NCBI GenBank assembly: GCA_030654805.1
Contig: JAURWR010000118.1
Coordinates: 48,574-112,573, forward strand
Origin: Burkholderiaceae bacterium
GTDB taxonomy: Bacteria; Pseudomonadota; Gammaproteobacteria; Burkholderiales; Burkholderiaceae_C
DNA: 64,000 nucleotides
Reading direction: 5' to 3'
Below, piece by piece: positions 18,073 to 26,603 of the stretch (positions within the stretch are counted from its first letter, which is position 1; each line of letters starts with the position of its first letter). The notes beneath the pieces are model-generated. The model saw nothing but the letters and a program-made list of their open reading frames with translations, did no database searches and was not told where the DNA came from. Position numbers and translations under genes: made by a program.

Positions 18073-20847
18073 TCAGAGCGCGGGCTTCCATTTGGAATCC
18101 GCACTCAGCACGACCTTCGCGGTATTGGGCGCCAGGGTCACCGGCCACGTGACCGCCTGCCCGGCCAGATCGGACACGACGCAGGTGCGCAGCGTGCCCG
18201 ACGGGCAGTCGACGCTCTTCGAGACGGCGGTTTCGTTGACCAGCAGGGTCGATTCGCGGCTCGGTGCAAACAGCTCGTAGCTGCTGATCTGCTCGATCGT
18301 CACATCGCGCAGACGCAACGATTTGCCCGACAGCCCACTCATGTTCAGGCGCCCGTTGTCGCTGCTGGTGGCGTTGAAGAGCGCGTCGATCACGGTTTCG
18401 CCCGTGCTGCCGAGTGCCTGGTTCATCAGGACGAAGCCGAGCTGTCCCCAGTCGCCGCCGTCGCGGTTGATCGCCATCGTCACCGCGACACCCGGTGCCA
18501 GCCCCAGGGCACGCACGCGCAGACGGTGCAGACTGCTGCCGGCGGCGCTGGACATCCGGAAGGTGCTGCTCATCGCGAAGTCGCTGTTGCTCCCCGGGGC
18601 GAAGTCGGCGCAGCCGGTCGAGCAGGTCCCGAACGTCAACTTGCCCCCCGCGGCAGGGGTCGGCGACCAGAACATCCAGGCCGTGCCGGGGTTTTGCAAC
18701 GCACCGTTCTGCACCAGGTTCGCACCGCCCGAGGTGATGAGGAAGGGACGCGCCGCGTAGGCGGACTTCACGCTGTCGCCCGTCGCGTAGGCGCTCCATT
18801 GCGTGGCATCGAGGGTTTGATGGTTCCACCCGCCGAGCAGCGACCATCGAACGGCGGCGGGCGCGCTCATCGTGCCCACCACGTTGCGGCGCACGATGTT
18901 CGGGTTGGTGCCAGCGAACATCAGCGCGGCGTTGCTGCCGTGGACCCACTCCTGCGCATAGACATCCCGGGACACGGGTGCTGTGGTCGCGGGCACCGAT
19001 GGCGTGAGGTGGCTCGACGCGTAGAGCTCGTTGTCCTGAATCACGTTGCCGCGCACGGTTTCAACAGCGCTGCTGTTGTGCACGCGTACAGCAGCCCGGT
19101 CGACCAGCCAGATGCGGTTGGACTGCACGGTGTGATTGGCGCTGTTGTGCAGGTTGATGCCCACGCCCACCCGACTGATCATGTTGTTGACAACGTCGTG
19201 CGTGGCACTCTCTTCGTCAAGGTAGATGCCCGCGACCAGCGTGGTCGCGCCGCCAATCGCGCCTTCAGGGTTGGGCGCCATGTCGCTGATCGCGTTCGAG
19301 CTGATCTGCGTGCGCTGCGCCAGGCTCGGGGCGCCGCCCGAGTAGATGGCGCCGCAGTCGGTGAAGCGTTTGCAGGCCTGCAACAGCGTGTTACCGGAGA
19401 CCGTCGAACCGGTGGCATGAGACAGCACGATCGCCGCGAAGGCCGAGTTGGAGATGCGGTTGTCCTGCACGGTGCCACCAACCGACTTGATGTAGACGCC
19501 AGCCGACACGCCGGTGCCTGCAGCACCGACACCGGTGTTGTCGATCTGGTTGCCGACAATCCGCACACTGGAACTGTCGACGCTGATGCCCATGCCGCCA
19601 GCGTTCGAGATCACGCTGCGCTCCACGCTGGTACCGGTCGATTGAGCGGCACTGCCGCCTTCGATCAGGATGCCGGTCAGGCCCGCATCAAGCGAGCTCA
19701 CCTCGGTGACGGCGGTCCGCTGACCATCCACGATGTAAAGCGACTGCTGCCTGTGCCGTTCGAAAGCGAGCTTGTCGATCCGCACATCGGCGACCTTCGA
19801 CACTGACACACCGACGTTGCGCTCGACCGTTTCAAGCACGCCGCTTGCCGGGCTGGCTCCGGTGGGAGTCCAGACATACAAGAGTCCTGTCGCCGGATCG
19901 TGAAACCATTCGCCTGCGGTGTCGAGCAGGGCCAGCTTGCCTTCTACAAAATAGCCTTGGCCTGCCTGCGGCGCGTAGGTCGCCAATGCATTCAAGGTCA
20001 CCGCACCGCTCGAATCGCTGCTGGCGATGTCGTGCGATTCCACCAGCCACGGGTTGGTGCGTATGAACGCCTTGGCACCGCTCAGGTTGGTGCTGCCGAG
20101 CAAGGCGGCGTCGGCGGGGCCGGTGACCAGCGTCTTGCCGTTGCGTACCGAAGCGATCAGGCCGAACTCGTGCCCGATGCCGCCAAAGTTCGGATACCTC
20201 GCGCGGACCAGCGGCGTTCCGTTCCAGTAAAGGGCCGTCACCGCCTTCGACCAAGGCGCCACATAGACCGGCTTGCCCCCCAAGGCGGGGGCAACGGTCC
20301 AGGTCACACCCGAGACGGTGTCGGCTCCGGAAATGATCGGTCGATTGGTCGAACTGCAGGTGCCCCAGGCTCCAACAATCGCGCCACCCGCCGGTGCATT
20401 GATCGAGTTCAGCGTGAAGGACTCACGCCAGATGCTGCCGCACTTGAGCAGCACGGCGTCACCAGCGGCCAGCGTCTGCTTTGCCGCGCGGGCCAGCGTC
20501 TTCCAGGGGGCCGCAGACGAGCCCGCACCCGTGTCGCTGCCGGCGGTTGCATCGACAAACCAGGCGCGCCCGGTGTACGAGGTGGCTGTCGGCACGGTCG
20601 GCACCACTGGAGCCGTCACCGAGGCGACCGGCAACGGGAATCTCCCTCGGACCCGAGAGGCCTGCACCAGCGCCTGCTCGTCAGACGTTGTGGATGCGTT
20701 CTCGACGCTGACCGCTTCGGTGGAAGCATCACCCCCACCGCCGCAGCCGGGGAGGACAAGTGCCGCACCCAAGGTGAGCAAGGCGGCTGCGCCACGCGCC
20801 AAGCTGTCGGAAAGGGTGAGACCGGGAAGGTGAGGCCAGCGGTACAT
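18073..20847 (-). CDS. Secreted parallel beta-helix repeat lipoprotein
   Basis: 924-residue exported protein. The N-terminus MYRWPHLPGLTLSD has a hydrophobic segment and lipobox LPGC (Cys35) followed by GGGG. From about residue 120 it resembles right-handed parallel beta-helix proteins, starting with WFVDATAGSDTGAGSS, then many short turns rich in N, G, V and I (for example NTLLQACKRFTDCGAIYSGG). Such folds are found in polysaccharide lyases, epimerases and adhesins. I see no decisive catalytic motif. The ATG at 20847 lacks a clear Shine-Dalgarno; in-frame TTG/GTG codons upstream to 20943 are possible. It lies beyond the terminator of the exopolysaccharide region. Confidence 0.8.
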   Translation of the reverse strand: MYRWPHLPGLTLSDSLARGAAALLTLGAALVLPGCGGGGDASTEAVSVENASTTSDEQALVQASRVRGRFPLPVASVTAPVVPTVPTATSYTGRAWFVDATAGSDTGAGSSAAPWKTLARAAKQTLAAGDAVLLKCGSIWRESFTLNSINAPAGGAIVGAWGTCSSTNRPIISGADTVSGVTWTVAPALGGKPVYVAPWSKAVTALYWNGTPLVRARYPNFGGIGHEFGLIASVRNGKTLVTGPADAALLGSTNLSGAKAFIRTNPWLVESHDIASSDSSGAVTLNALATYAPQAGQGYFVEGKLALLDTAGEWFHDPATGLLYVWTPTGASPASGVLETVERNVGVSVSKVADVRIDKLAFERHRQQSLYIVDGQRTAVTEVSSLDAGLTGILIEGGSAAQSTGTSVERSVISNAGGMGISVDSSSVRIVGNQIDNTGVGAAGTGVSAGVYIKSVGGTVQDNRISNSAFAAIVLSHATGSTVSGNTLLQACKRFTDCGAIYSGGAPSLAQRTQISSNAISDMAPNPEGAIGGATTLVAGIYLDEESATHDVVNNMISRVGVGINLHNSANHTVQSNRIWLVDRAAVRVHNSSAVETVRGNVIQDNELYASSHLTPSVPATTAPVSRDVYAQEWVHGSNAALMFAGTNPNIVRRNVVGTMSAPAAVRWSLLGGWNHQTLDATQWSAYATGDSVKSAYAARPFLITSGGANLVQNGALQNPGTAWMFWSPTPAAGGKLTFGTCSTGCADFAPGSNSDFAMSSTFRMSSAAGSSLHRLRVRALGLAPGVAVTMAINRDGGDWGQLGFVLMNQALGSTGETVIDALFNATSSDNGRLNMSGLSGKSLRLRDVTIEQISSYELFAPSRESTLLVNETAVSKSVDCPSGTLRTCVVSDLAGQAVTWPVTLAPNTAKVVLSADSKWKPAL

Positions 20848-21116
20848 GGAGGGTCCAGACAGAAGAAGATTCGAAGAGCACGACGCAACGCCCAAGGCGT
20901 CTTGTCCATGGTTTCGACCTGCCAGCACACCTCTGGAGCTCAATTCAGTAAGGAATCTGAGCTGCCTGTAACCGCCTGTGGACTTCCCCTTCCTCTTTCA
21001 AGCCAAACCCCGGATCGGCCGTGACGGTTGTCACTAAACAAGGCGCCCTATCTGGACCAGATGGCCTCGCTTGGATGGACGTCGACGCCCTCTCGCGATT
21101 CCTGCCGACAAAAAAC

Positions 21117-21145
21117 AAAACGGGCGACCCGAAGTCGCCCGTTTT
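21117..21145 (-). terminator. Strong terminator after the PEP-CTERM gene
   Basis: A 12-bp perfect stem AAAACGGGCGAC / GTCGCCCGTTTT has a 5-base loop. On the minus strand it is followed by TTTTGTTTTTT, as expected of a Rho-independent terminator 48 bases after the PEP-CTERM stop. It probably ends transcription of the exopolysaccharide region. On the plus strand it would also work weakly. The rest of 20848-21193 holds no gene that I can support. Confidence 0.88.
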
Positions 21146-21193
21146 GCCGAATCGCCGGATTCACCGGCGTTGATGACCGCTCAATGCGTCACT

Positions 21194-21736
21194 TCATGAC
21201 GCCCGGCGGCGAGTGAAGGCGCCGATGCCGGCGAGACCCAGCAGCGCCAAGGCAAAGGTCTCGGGCTCAGGCACGGTCGCCGAATCAGCCTCGATGAACG
21301 AGGTCAGTGCGTAGCGCCCGCCTTCGGTGCCGACGCCTGTTCCGAAGATCGCATAGGCATACAAACCTGCGCCGCCACCCGCGGCGTTGAAGGCGCTGCC
21401 AGTCGTGGCATCGAACGAAAAGATCGCAGAAAGCGAGTCATCCGAGGTGTTGAACACGCCGTCTATTCCGGCGCTCGCGAGCGCATAGGCCCCGTCCGTG
21501 ATCGAAAAATCAGGCGCATCGTCATCAGAGACAACGACACTTCCCAGCAGATTGAATCCAACCGGAACCGTGAATACGAAGATGTCGGCAAACGCACCAG
21601 TCGCCACGGTCTCGCTCTTGAAGAGGAAAGGGGCGGTGTGCACACCCAGATCCTCAAAGACATCGGCCTGCGCGCTGGTCATCGCCACCGCTGCGACCAA
21701 GGCCAGAGGGATCTTCTTCAAAAGACGCAAATTCAT
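21194..21736 (-). CDS. PEP-CTERM sorting domain protein
   Basis: 180-residue exported protein with an N-terminal signal peptide (about 1-24, ends SAQA) and a C-terminal PEP-CTERM signal: VPEPETF (155-161), a hydrophobic helix ALALLGLAGIGAF and a basic RRR tail. Such proteins are cut and anchored or released by an exosortase, and they typically occur in species making exopolysaccharide. The middle is Asp/Ala/Gly-rich with no recognised enzyme motif. AGGAG lies 6 bases before the ATG. It follows the last exopolysaccharide gene by 99 bases and is on the same strand, so it may be co-transcribed. No exosortase gene is in the window. Confidence 0.9.
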   Translation of the reverse strand: MNLRLLKKIPLALVAAVAMTSAQADVFEDLGVHTAPFLFKSETVATGAFADIFVFTVPVGFNLLGSVVVSDDDAPDFSITDGAYALASAGIDGVFNTSDDSLSAIFSFDATTGSAFNAAGGGAGLYAYAIFGTGVGTEGGRYALTSFIEADSATVPEPETFALALLGLAGIGAFTRRRAS

Positions 21737-21835
21737 GGAGTACTCCTGTTGGAACGAGCCGTCGCCGGCTTTCGCCTGGACTCGCGGATTCTAGGGTCGC
21801 CCGTGCCTTCGTCCACACCGCGAATGGGGGGCGAG

Positions 21836-22858
21836 TCAGCCAGCCTTCGCCATGGCGTGACGGCACCAGTCGTAGGTGCGAGCCAAGCCCTCGGTGAGCG
21901 ACACCCGCGGCTCCCAGCCCAGCACCTCACGCGCCTTGCGCCAGTCAGCCGCGCGGTCGCCGTCGCCTTCGCGCCGCGTCGGGTCGTAACTGATGTCGAT
22001 GTCCTTGCCGGAAATGCGAGCGATCTCCTCGGCGAGTTCGCGGATCGAGGTGCTGTAGTCGGGGCCGATCTGGATCGCGCCCCGACCCAGGCCGACATCG
22101 ACAACGCGCAACAAGGCATCGACGATGTCGTCGACATACACGAAGGCGCGACGCTGCTTGCCCGAACCCCACACCACGTAAGGTTCGTCGGGGTGTCGAA
22201 TCGCCTTGCGAATCAACGACGGGATCACCTGAGACCGCTCGGGTGACATCTCGCAGTGAGGTCCGTAGACGTTGTGAAAGCGCAGCAGACCGACCTGCAA
22301 CAGGCCCTCGTTCATCGCCAGCTCGGCGTGGTACTCGCCCATCAGCTTCGACCAGCCATACGACGATTCGGGCAAGGCCGGATAGACCTGCTCTTCGCGG
22401 AACAGCGGCGTGCGGCCCTCGGCATCCGAAACCGACAGCGCAGCCGGGTAGCTGCAGGCTGTACCGACATACACATACTTCGGTACCTTGTTGGCCACCG
22501 CGGCATGCAGCATGTTGGAGTCGATGCGCAGATTGGTGTTGAACAGCGAGAACTGGTTGCCGAACACGTAGTTGATGCCCGCGACCACGTCGGCCAGGTG
22601 ATACACGAGATCGCAGTTCGCGGTGACCTGCGCACAAGCGGCTGCGTCGGTCAGATCGACCTGATGGAAATCACGGTCCATGTCGATCAGCGGCTGGCCG
22701 CCGGGCGCCAAATGCTCTCGCTTGCCGCGCCACAGACTGTCGGCCACGCTGACCTGCGCACCACGCTGCACCAAGGCGGCCACGAGGTGCGAGCCAATCT
22801 GCCCGGCCCCACCGGTCACGAGCACGCGCTGCCCTTTGAAAATGGTGTCAAGGCTCAT
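21836..22858 (-). CDS. NAD-dependent epimerase/dehydratase (GDP-mannose 3,5-epimerase-like)
   Basis: 340-residue extended short-chain dehydrogenase acting on a nucleotide sugar. The NAD-binding motif GGAGQIG lies at 16-22 and the catalytic Y167-x3-K171 in SSYGWSKLMGE. ACSYP near 134-138 resembles the catalytic Cys region of GDP-mannose 3,5-epimerases, and the overall pattern (NLRIDSNMLHAA) also points to that group, though the exact substrate is not provable here. The start ATG at 22858 has AGGAG 6 bases upstream and overlaps the end of the GMC oxidoreductase gene by 11 bases. It is the last gene of the large minus-strand polysaccharide operon. Confidence 0.82.
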   Translation of the reverse strand: MSLDTIFKGQRVLVTGGAGQIGSHLVAALVQRGAQVSVADSLWRGKREHLAPGGQPLIDMDRDFHQVDLTDAAACAQVTANCDLVYHLADVVAGINYVFGNQFSLFNTNLRIDSNMLHAAVANKVPKYVYVGTACSYPAALSVSDAEGRTPLFREEQVYPALPESSYGWSKLMGEYHAELAMNEGLLQVGLLRFHNVYGPHCEMSPERSQVIPSLIRKAIRHPDEPYVVWGSGKQRRAFVYVDDIVDALLRVVDVGLGRGAIQIGPDYSTSIRELAEEIARISGKDIDISYDPTRREGDGDRAADWRKAREVLGWEPRVSLTEGLARTYDWCRHAMAKAG

Positions 22859-24551
22859 GAAGTTCTCCTGCAATGATTGAAGCCGGGGGTGCTGTCGATA
22901 CCGAGGGATGCAAACGGCGCGCCAGCCGCAAGGCCAGAGCCACGACCGTCAGCGTCGGGTTGGCGTGGCTGCTGGTCGGCAGCACCGAGGCGCTGGCGAC
23001 ATGCAGGTTGCGCAGGCCATGCACGCGGCAGTGAGCATCGACCACGCCGTGCGCCGGGTCGGCCGCCATGCGGGTCGTACCGATGTGATGGCCGAGCACC
23101 GCTTTGAGGTCGGTCAGCTGCTCGCGCGCCGCCGCATCGAAAACCAGCTCGCCAACGCGCTGGGCGCGCAGCTCGGCCGCCAGCAGCTCATGGGTGCGCC
23201 AGACAGCGTCGAGGTCCTGCGCCTGGACCTTGAAATCGAGCCGCAGCCGTTGCTGGCCGAGGGCGTCCCGTTCGTCCAGCAGACTCACACCGGTGCCTCG
23301 ATCGGGCACCTGCTCGGCCTGGAAGTACAGATGAAAGGTGTTCGAGCGCGAATCGACAGTCAGCGACGGCAGCCGGCGCTTCTGCAGGAAGCGGCGCCGG
23401 GCGAAGCGTGGCAGGAACGATGCCACCTGCGGCGAACCGGCGAGTACGTTGCGCAGGTGCTGCCAATAGATCGCGTACTTGCCCGAACCCAGCTGGTCGT
23501 CGCGCTGGCGCTGGAACAGCTTCTTCGCGAGAAAAGCCGCCGACAGCACCGCGCTGCCGTGACTCGGATCGTCGATCAGCGGACGATCGAGCAGCATGTA
23601 GGTGTTGAGCAACCCGAGCTCGCGCTGCGTGCGCTCGGACACGCACAGTCGGCGTCGCACGAACACGCCGTCGGCGTCCTGCTCATAGCCCGAAACCACC
23701 GGCTGGGTGGTGTGGAACTTCAGCGTCGCGATCACGCCATGCACGTGAGACATGTAGCCGCGGCCGAGCCAGCCACTCGCACCGCCGATGCCGCGCCGCT
23801 CGCCCTGCCGTGAGGTCATCAGCAGACGCGTCGTCTCCAGCCCACCGCCGGCCAGCACCACCTCGCGCGGCCGCACGACGAAACCCGACCCGCCGTGGCC
23901 GCCCGATGCGCCGCTGCGCTTCACGTCGATGGCGGTGATCTGCCCACCCGCCTCGTCGGTGCGCAGATCGACGGCCACCGCCTCCATCAACACACGCACT
24001 GTGCGCGATGCCTGCAGCGCCTTGCGGTGAGCCTTTCCGAAGTGCGTCGGTGGGCTCCAGCGTTCGAGCGATCCGGTGTCGATGGCGCCATCGGCCCAGC
24101 CGGGCACCATCGGTCCGGCGGACGCTCCGAGCACGCTGGCGCTGCGGTAATCGAACGCACCACACTCGAGCCAGCCATGCGCTTCGGCGTAATACGGCTC
24201 GAGTGCCTCGCGGCCGAAGGGCCAGCCGCTGTGCGGCACCCACGGACGGGCTTCGAAATCGATGGCGTCGTAGGGAATGCACCTGCCGCCCCACAGCGCG
24301 CTGGTGCCACCGAGCTGGCGATAACGCGCCTGGTCGAGCGGCAGGTGGCGCGACGGGTCGGTGACCTGCCCCGCGTACAGCGCCTGCGCCGGACCCGCGC
24401 GGTTCATCTGGCCGGCTTCGAGCAGCAGCACCGAACGTCCGGCTCGTTCGAGCGCGAGCGCGAGCGTGATGCCGGCCGGGCCGGCGCCGACAACGCACAC
24501 GTCGCATTCGATCGTGCTGCCGTCCGGCACATCGCGACTGCGCTCGATCAT
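22848..24551 (-). CDS. GMC family flavin oxidoreductase
   Basis: 567-residue FAD-dependent oxidoreductase of the glucose-methanol-choline family. The dinucleotide motif GAGPAG is at 22-27. GGTSALWGG is the second FAD region. The C-terminal GMC domain has GHHIGTTRM (487-495) and SSHANPTLT with the likely catalytic His529/Asn531. The family oxidises alcohol groups of sugars, sterols or alcohols. The protein has no signal peptide, so it should act in the cytoplasm. The start overlaps the aldo/keto reductase stop by four bases. A GMC enzyme is unusual in a polysaccharide operon; it may oxidise a nucleotide sugar or lipid-linked sugar. Confidence 0.85.
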   Translation of the reverse strand: MIERSRDVPDGSTIECDVCVVGAGPAGITLALALERAGRSVLLLEAGQMNRAGPAQALYAGQVTDPSRHLPLDQARYRQLGGTSALWGGRCIPYDAIDFEARPWVPHSGWPFGREALEPYYAEAHGWLECGAFDYRSASVLGASAGPMVPGWADGAIDTGSLERWSPPTHFGKAHRKALQASRTVRVLMEAVAVDLRTDEAGGQITAIDVKRSGASGGHGGSGFVVRPREVVLAGGGLETTRLLMTSRQGERRGIGGASGWLGRGYMSHVHGVIATLKFHTTQPVVSGYEQDADGVFVRRRLCVSERTQRELGLLNTYMLLDRPLIDDPSHGSAVLSAAFLAKKLFQRQRDDQLGSGKYAIYWQHLRNVLAGSPQVASFLPRFARRRFLQKRRLPSLTVDSRSNTFHLYFQAEQVPDRGTGVSLLDERDALGQQRLRLDFKVQAQDLDAVWRTHELLAAELRAQRVGELVFDAAAREQLTDLKAVLGHHIGTTRMAADPAHGVVDAHCRVHGLRNLHVASASVLPTSSHANPTLTVVALALRLARRLHPSVSTAPPASIIAGELHEP

Positions 24552-25453
24552 GATGCGAACGCGCCCGTGCGATCTGGTCCGCCGATACCGGCAAGCGAGC
24601 GCAGGTTCTCCTCCAGGTGCGCTCGGCTGCCCATGCCGATCAGCGCAACCGCGACGGCCGGCGCAGCAAGCACCGCAGCCAGCGCCTGGCTGCGCACACC
24701 GGCCAGCGCACCGCCGCCGAACACCTCGCGCGCGATCACGCCAATGCCGCGGGCGCGCAGGTCGCTCAGCAGGGCCAGCACATCGGTCGGCAGCGCGCAG
24801 ACGCGACCCAACGGGTCGACCCCCGGGGTCAACGGCAACTGCAGGCAGTGCAGATCCGGCCACCGCGCCCAGCGCGGTGCGTGCGAGATCTGCGCGGCGG
24901 AGACACCGAACCAGCGCAGCTTGCCGCTGTCGCGCAAGCCCTGCAATAACGCGAGCACGTCGTCGCGTTCGGCCACTTCGACGGGCGGGCTGTGCAGCAA
25001 CAGCAGATCGATCCGCTCGACGCGCAGGCGCCGCAGGCTGCCTTCGACGTGGCTTCGGAGGTACTGCGGCTCGAAACACTGCCGCTGGCTCGCTTGTCGC
25101 AGGGAAGTGGTGTGGGCGCGGCCCCCTCGCCAACGGCGCAACAACGGATTCAGCACCGGCTTGACGAGCCGGATCACCGCCTGGGAGTGCGACAAGCGCA
25201 TGCCGACCTTCGTGCACACCACGAGCGGCTCGCGCCGGCCGGCCAGCAGGCGGCCGAGCAGGCGCTCGCTGTCGCCCTGGCCGTACACGTCGGCGGTGTC
25301 GAAGAAGTTGACGCCGCGCTCGACGGCCGCGAGCAGCGTGGCCTGCACCTCGGCCGGCGTATGGCGGGTGGCGAGCGAAGCAATGGTCGAGCAACCAAAG
25401 CCGAGCGGTGACACGCGCAGGTCGGTGGAACCAAGCAGCACTCTTGCATTCAT
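24548..25453 (-). CDS. Aldo/keto reductase
   Basis: 301-residue NAD(P)H-dependent reductase with an AKR barrel. The catalytic tetrad is complete: D52 and Y57 in FDTADVYG, K82 in CTKVG and H154 in LLLLHSPP. The start ATG at 25453 has GAGGA about 7 bases upstream. The gene is 10 bases after a glycosyltransferase and overlaps the GMC oxidoreductase by four bases, suggesting that reductase and oxidase act on the same sugar or on successive intermediates. The substrate is unknown. Confidence 0.87.
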   Translation of the reverse strand: MNARVLLGSTDLRVSPLGFGCSTIASLATRHTPAEVQATLLAAVERGVNFFDTADVYGQGDSERLLGRLLAGRREPLVVCTKVGMRLSHSQAVIRLVKPVLNPLLRRWRGGRAHTTSLRQASQRQCFEPQYLRSHVEGSLRRLRVERIDLLLLHSPPVEVAERDDVLALLQGLRDSGKLRWFGVSAAQISHAPRWARWPDLHCLQLPLTPGVDPLGRVCALPTDVLALLSDLRARGIGVIAREVFGGGALAGVRSQALAAVLAAPAVAVALIGMGSRAHLEENLRSLAGIGGPDRTGAFAS

Positions 25454-25463
25454 CAAGACGTCC

Positions 25464-26603
25464 TCAAGCCGACGTCACCCGCCGATAGACGGCTTCGGTC
25501 GTCTGCACCAGCGGATCCCATCCCTGGTCGATCGCGGCCTGGCGCAGGAAGGGTTGCATGCGTTCGCGCAGTGCGCGGTCGTCGATCACCCGAAGCAGGG
25601 CATCGCACAACACCTGCGGATCGGCGGGCGGGATCAGCAGGCCGGTGCGCTCGTGCGCGACGGCTTCGGCGGCGCTGGCTATGGTGGTCGCCACGACCGG
25701 CTTGCCGTAGCCCAGTGCCACCGGGATGACACCGCTGTTCCAGCCCGCTTCGTAGGGCAGCACGACGGTGTCGGCGCGCTCGAAATAGCCGGCCATGCGT
25801 TCGAACGAAACGTACTCGGCCACCAGGTCCACATGGTCTTGCATGCCATGACGGGCGATGCAGTCGCGCAGCGGTGCCAGGTCCATCAAGGGCTTGCCGA
25901 CAACGGCCAGATGGGTGTCGGGCCGCGTCTGCCGAAGACGCCCGAAGGCTTCGAGCAGGGTGCCGATGCCCTTGCGCGGCTCGATCAGACCGAAGCAGAG
26001 GATCAGGGCCCGACCGGCCGGAACGGCAGGTGCTTCGGGTCGAACGTCGCTTCGCATGAAATCGAGCAGGTCAGGAACCGGGACAACACTGGAGTGCTCG
26101 ACGTCGAGATGCAGGTCCTGCCGCACGAACTCGCGGTTTTCGGCTGAGTTGAAGAACACATGCTGCATGCGGCCGAGCAGGCGCTTGCAGGCTTGATCGT
26201 GGTGGGCACGACGGTTGTTCGATTGCAGCTCCTGCGGGGTGTAGACCGCTTGCGCAGACGAGGCGATGCGCAACACGTTGTCCAGCAGCAGCAGCATGTC
26301 GGGGTGCTGTCCGCCCTGGTAATGAATCACCTGCGGACGCAACGCGCGCAACTGGCGCCAGGCGCGGCACCACAGAAGCGGACGCGGACGAAAACGGTCG
26401 ATTGCTTCGATGACGGCGTAGTCGGTGGCGTACTTCGAGAGCTCGTATCCGACGCTCGTCAGCAAGGCCACGCGATGCCCCCGCCGGCCGAGGTGCGAGG
26501 CCAGGTTGTGGATGTACTGCGGGGTTCCGGCGCGCGCCGTCGGGCAGACGAACAGGATGCGCAGCGGGTCGGGTGCCGGAGAAGCGATGTCTTGCACGTT
26601 CAT
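25464..26603 (-). CDS. Glycosyltransferase, family 4-like
   Basis: 379-residue GT-B glycosyltransferase. The N-terminal half begins ILFVCPTARAGTPQYIHNLA, the acceptor-side pattern. The C-terminal half has GLIEPRKGIGTLLEAF and LPYEAGWNSGVIPVALGYGKPVVAT. The first Glu of the usual E-x7-E pair is present but the second is replaced (Ile), as in the subgroup with an NSGV motif. It should transfer a sugar from a nucleotide donor to the growing lipid-linked repeat unit at the cytoplasmic face. It overlaps rfbG by four bases. Confidence 0.88.
   Translation of the reverse strand: MNVQDIASPAPDPLRILFVCPTARAGTPQYIHNLASHLGRRGHRVALLTSVGYELSKYATDYAVIEAIDRFRPRPLLWCRAWRQLRALRPQVIHYQGGQHPDMLLLLDNVLRIASSAQAVYTPQELQSNNRRAHHDQACKRLLGRMQHVFFNSAENREFVRQDLHLDVEHSSVVPVPDLLDFMRSDVRPEAPAVPAGRALILCFGLIEPRKGIGTLLEAFGRLRQTRPDTHLAVVGKPLMDLAPLRDCIARHGMQDHVDLVAEYVSFERMAGYFERADTVVLPYEAGWNSGVIPVALGYGKPVVATTIASAAEAVAHERTGLLIPPADPQVLCDALLRVIDDRALRERMQPFLRQAAIDQGWDPLVQTTEAVYRRVTSA

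Noticed and set aside
21737..21835. Hairpin AGCCGGCGACGGCT before the PEP-CTERM gene as a terminator
   Set aside because: The stem is only 5 bp and no U-run follows, so it is not a convincing terminator.
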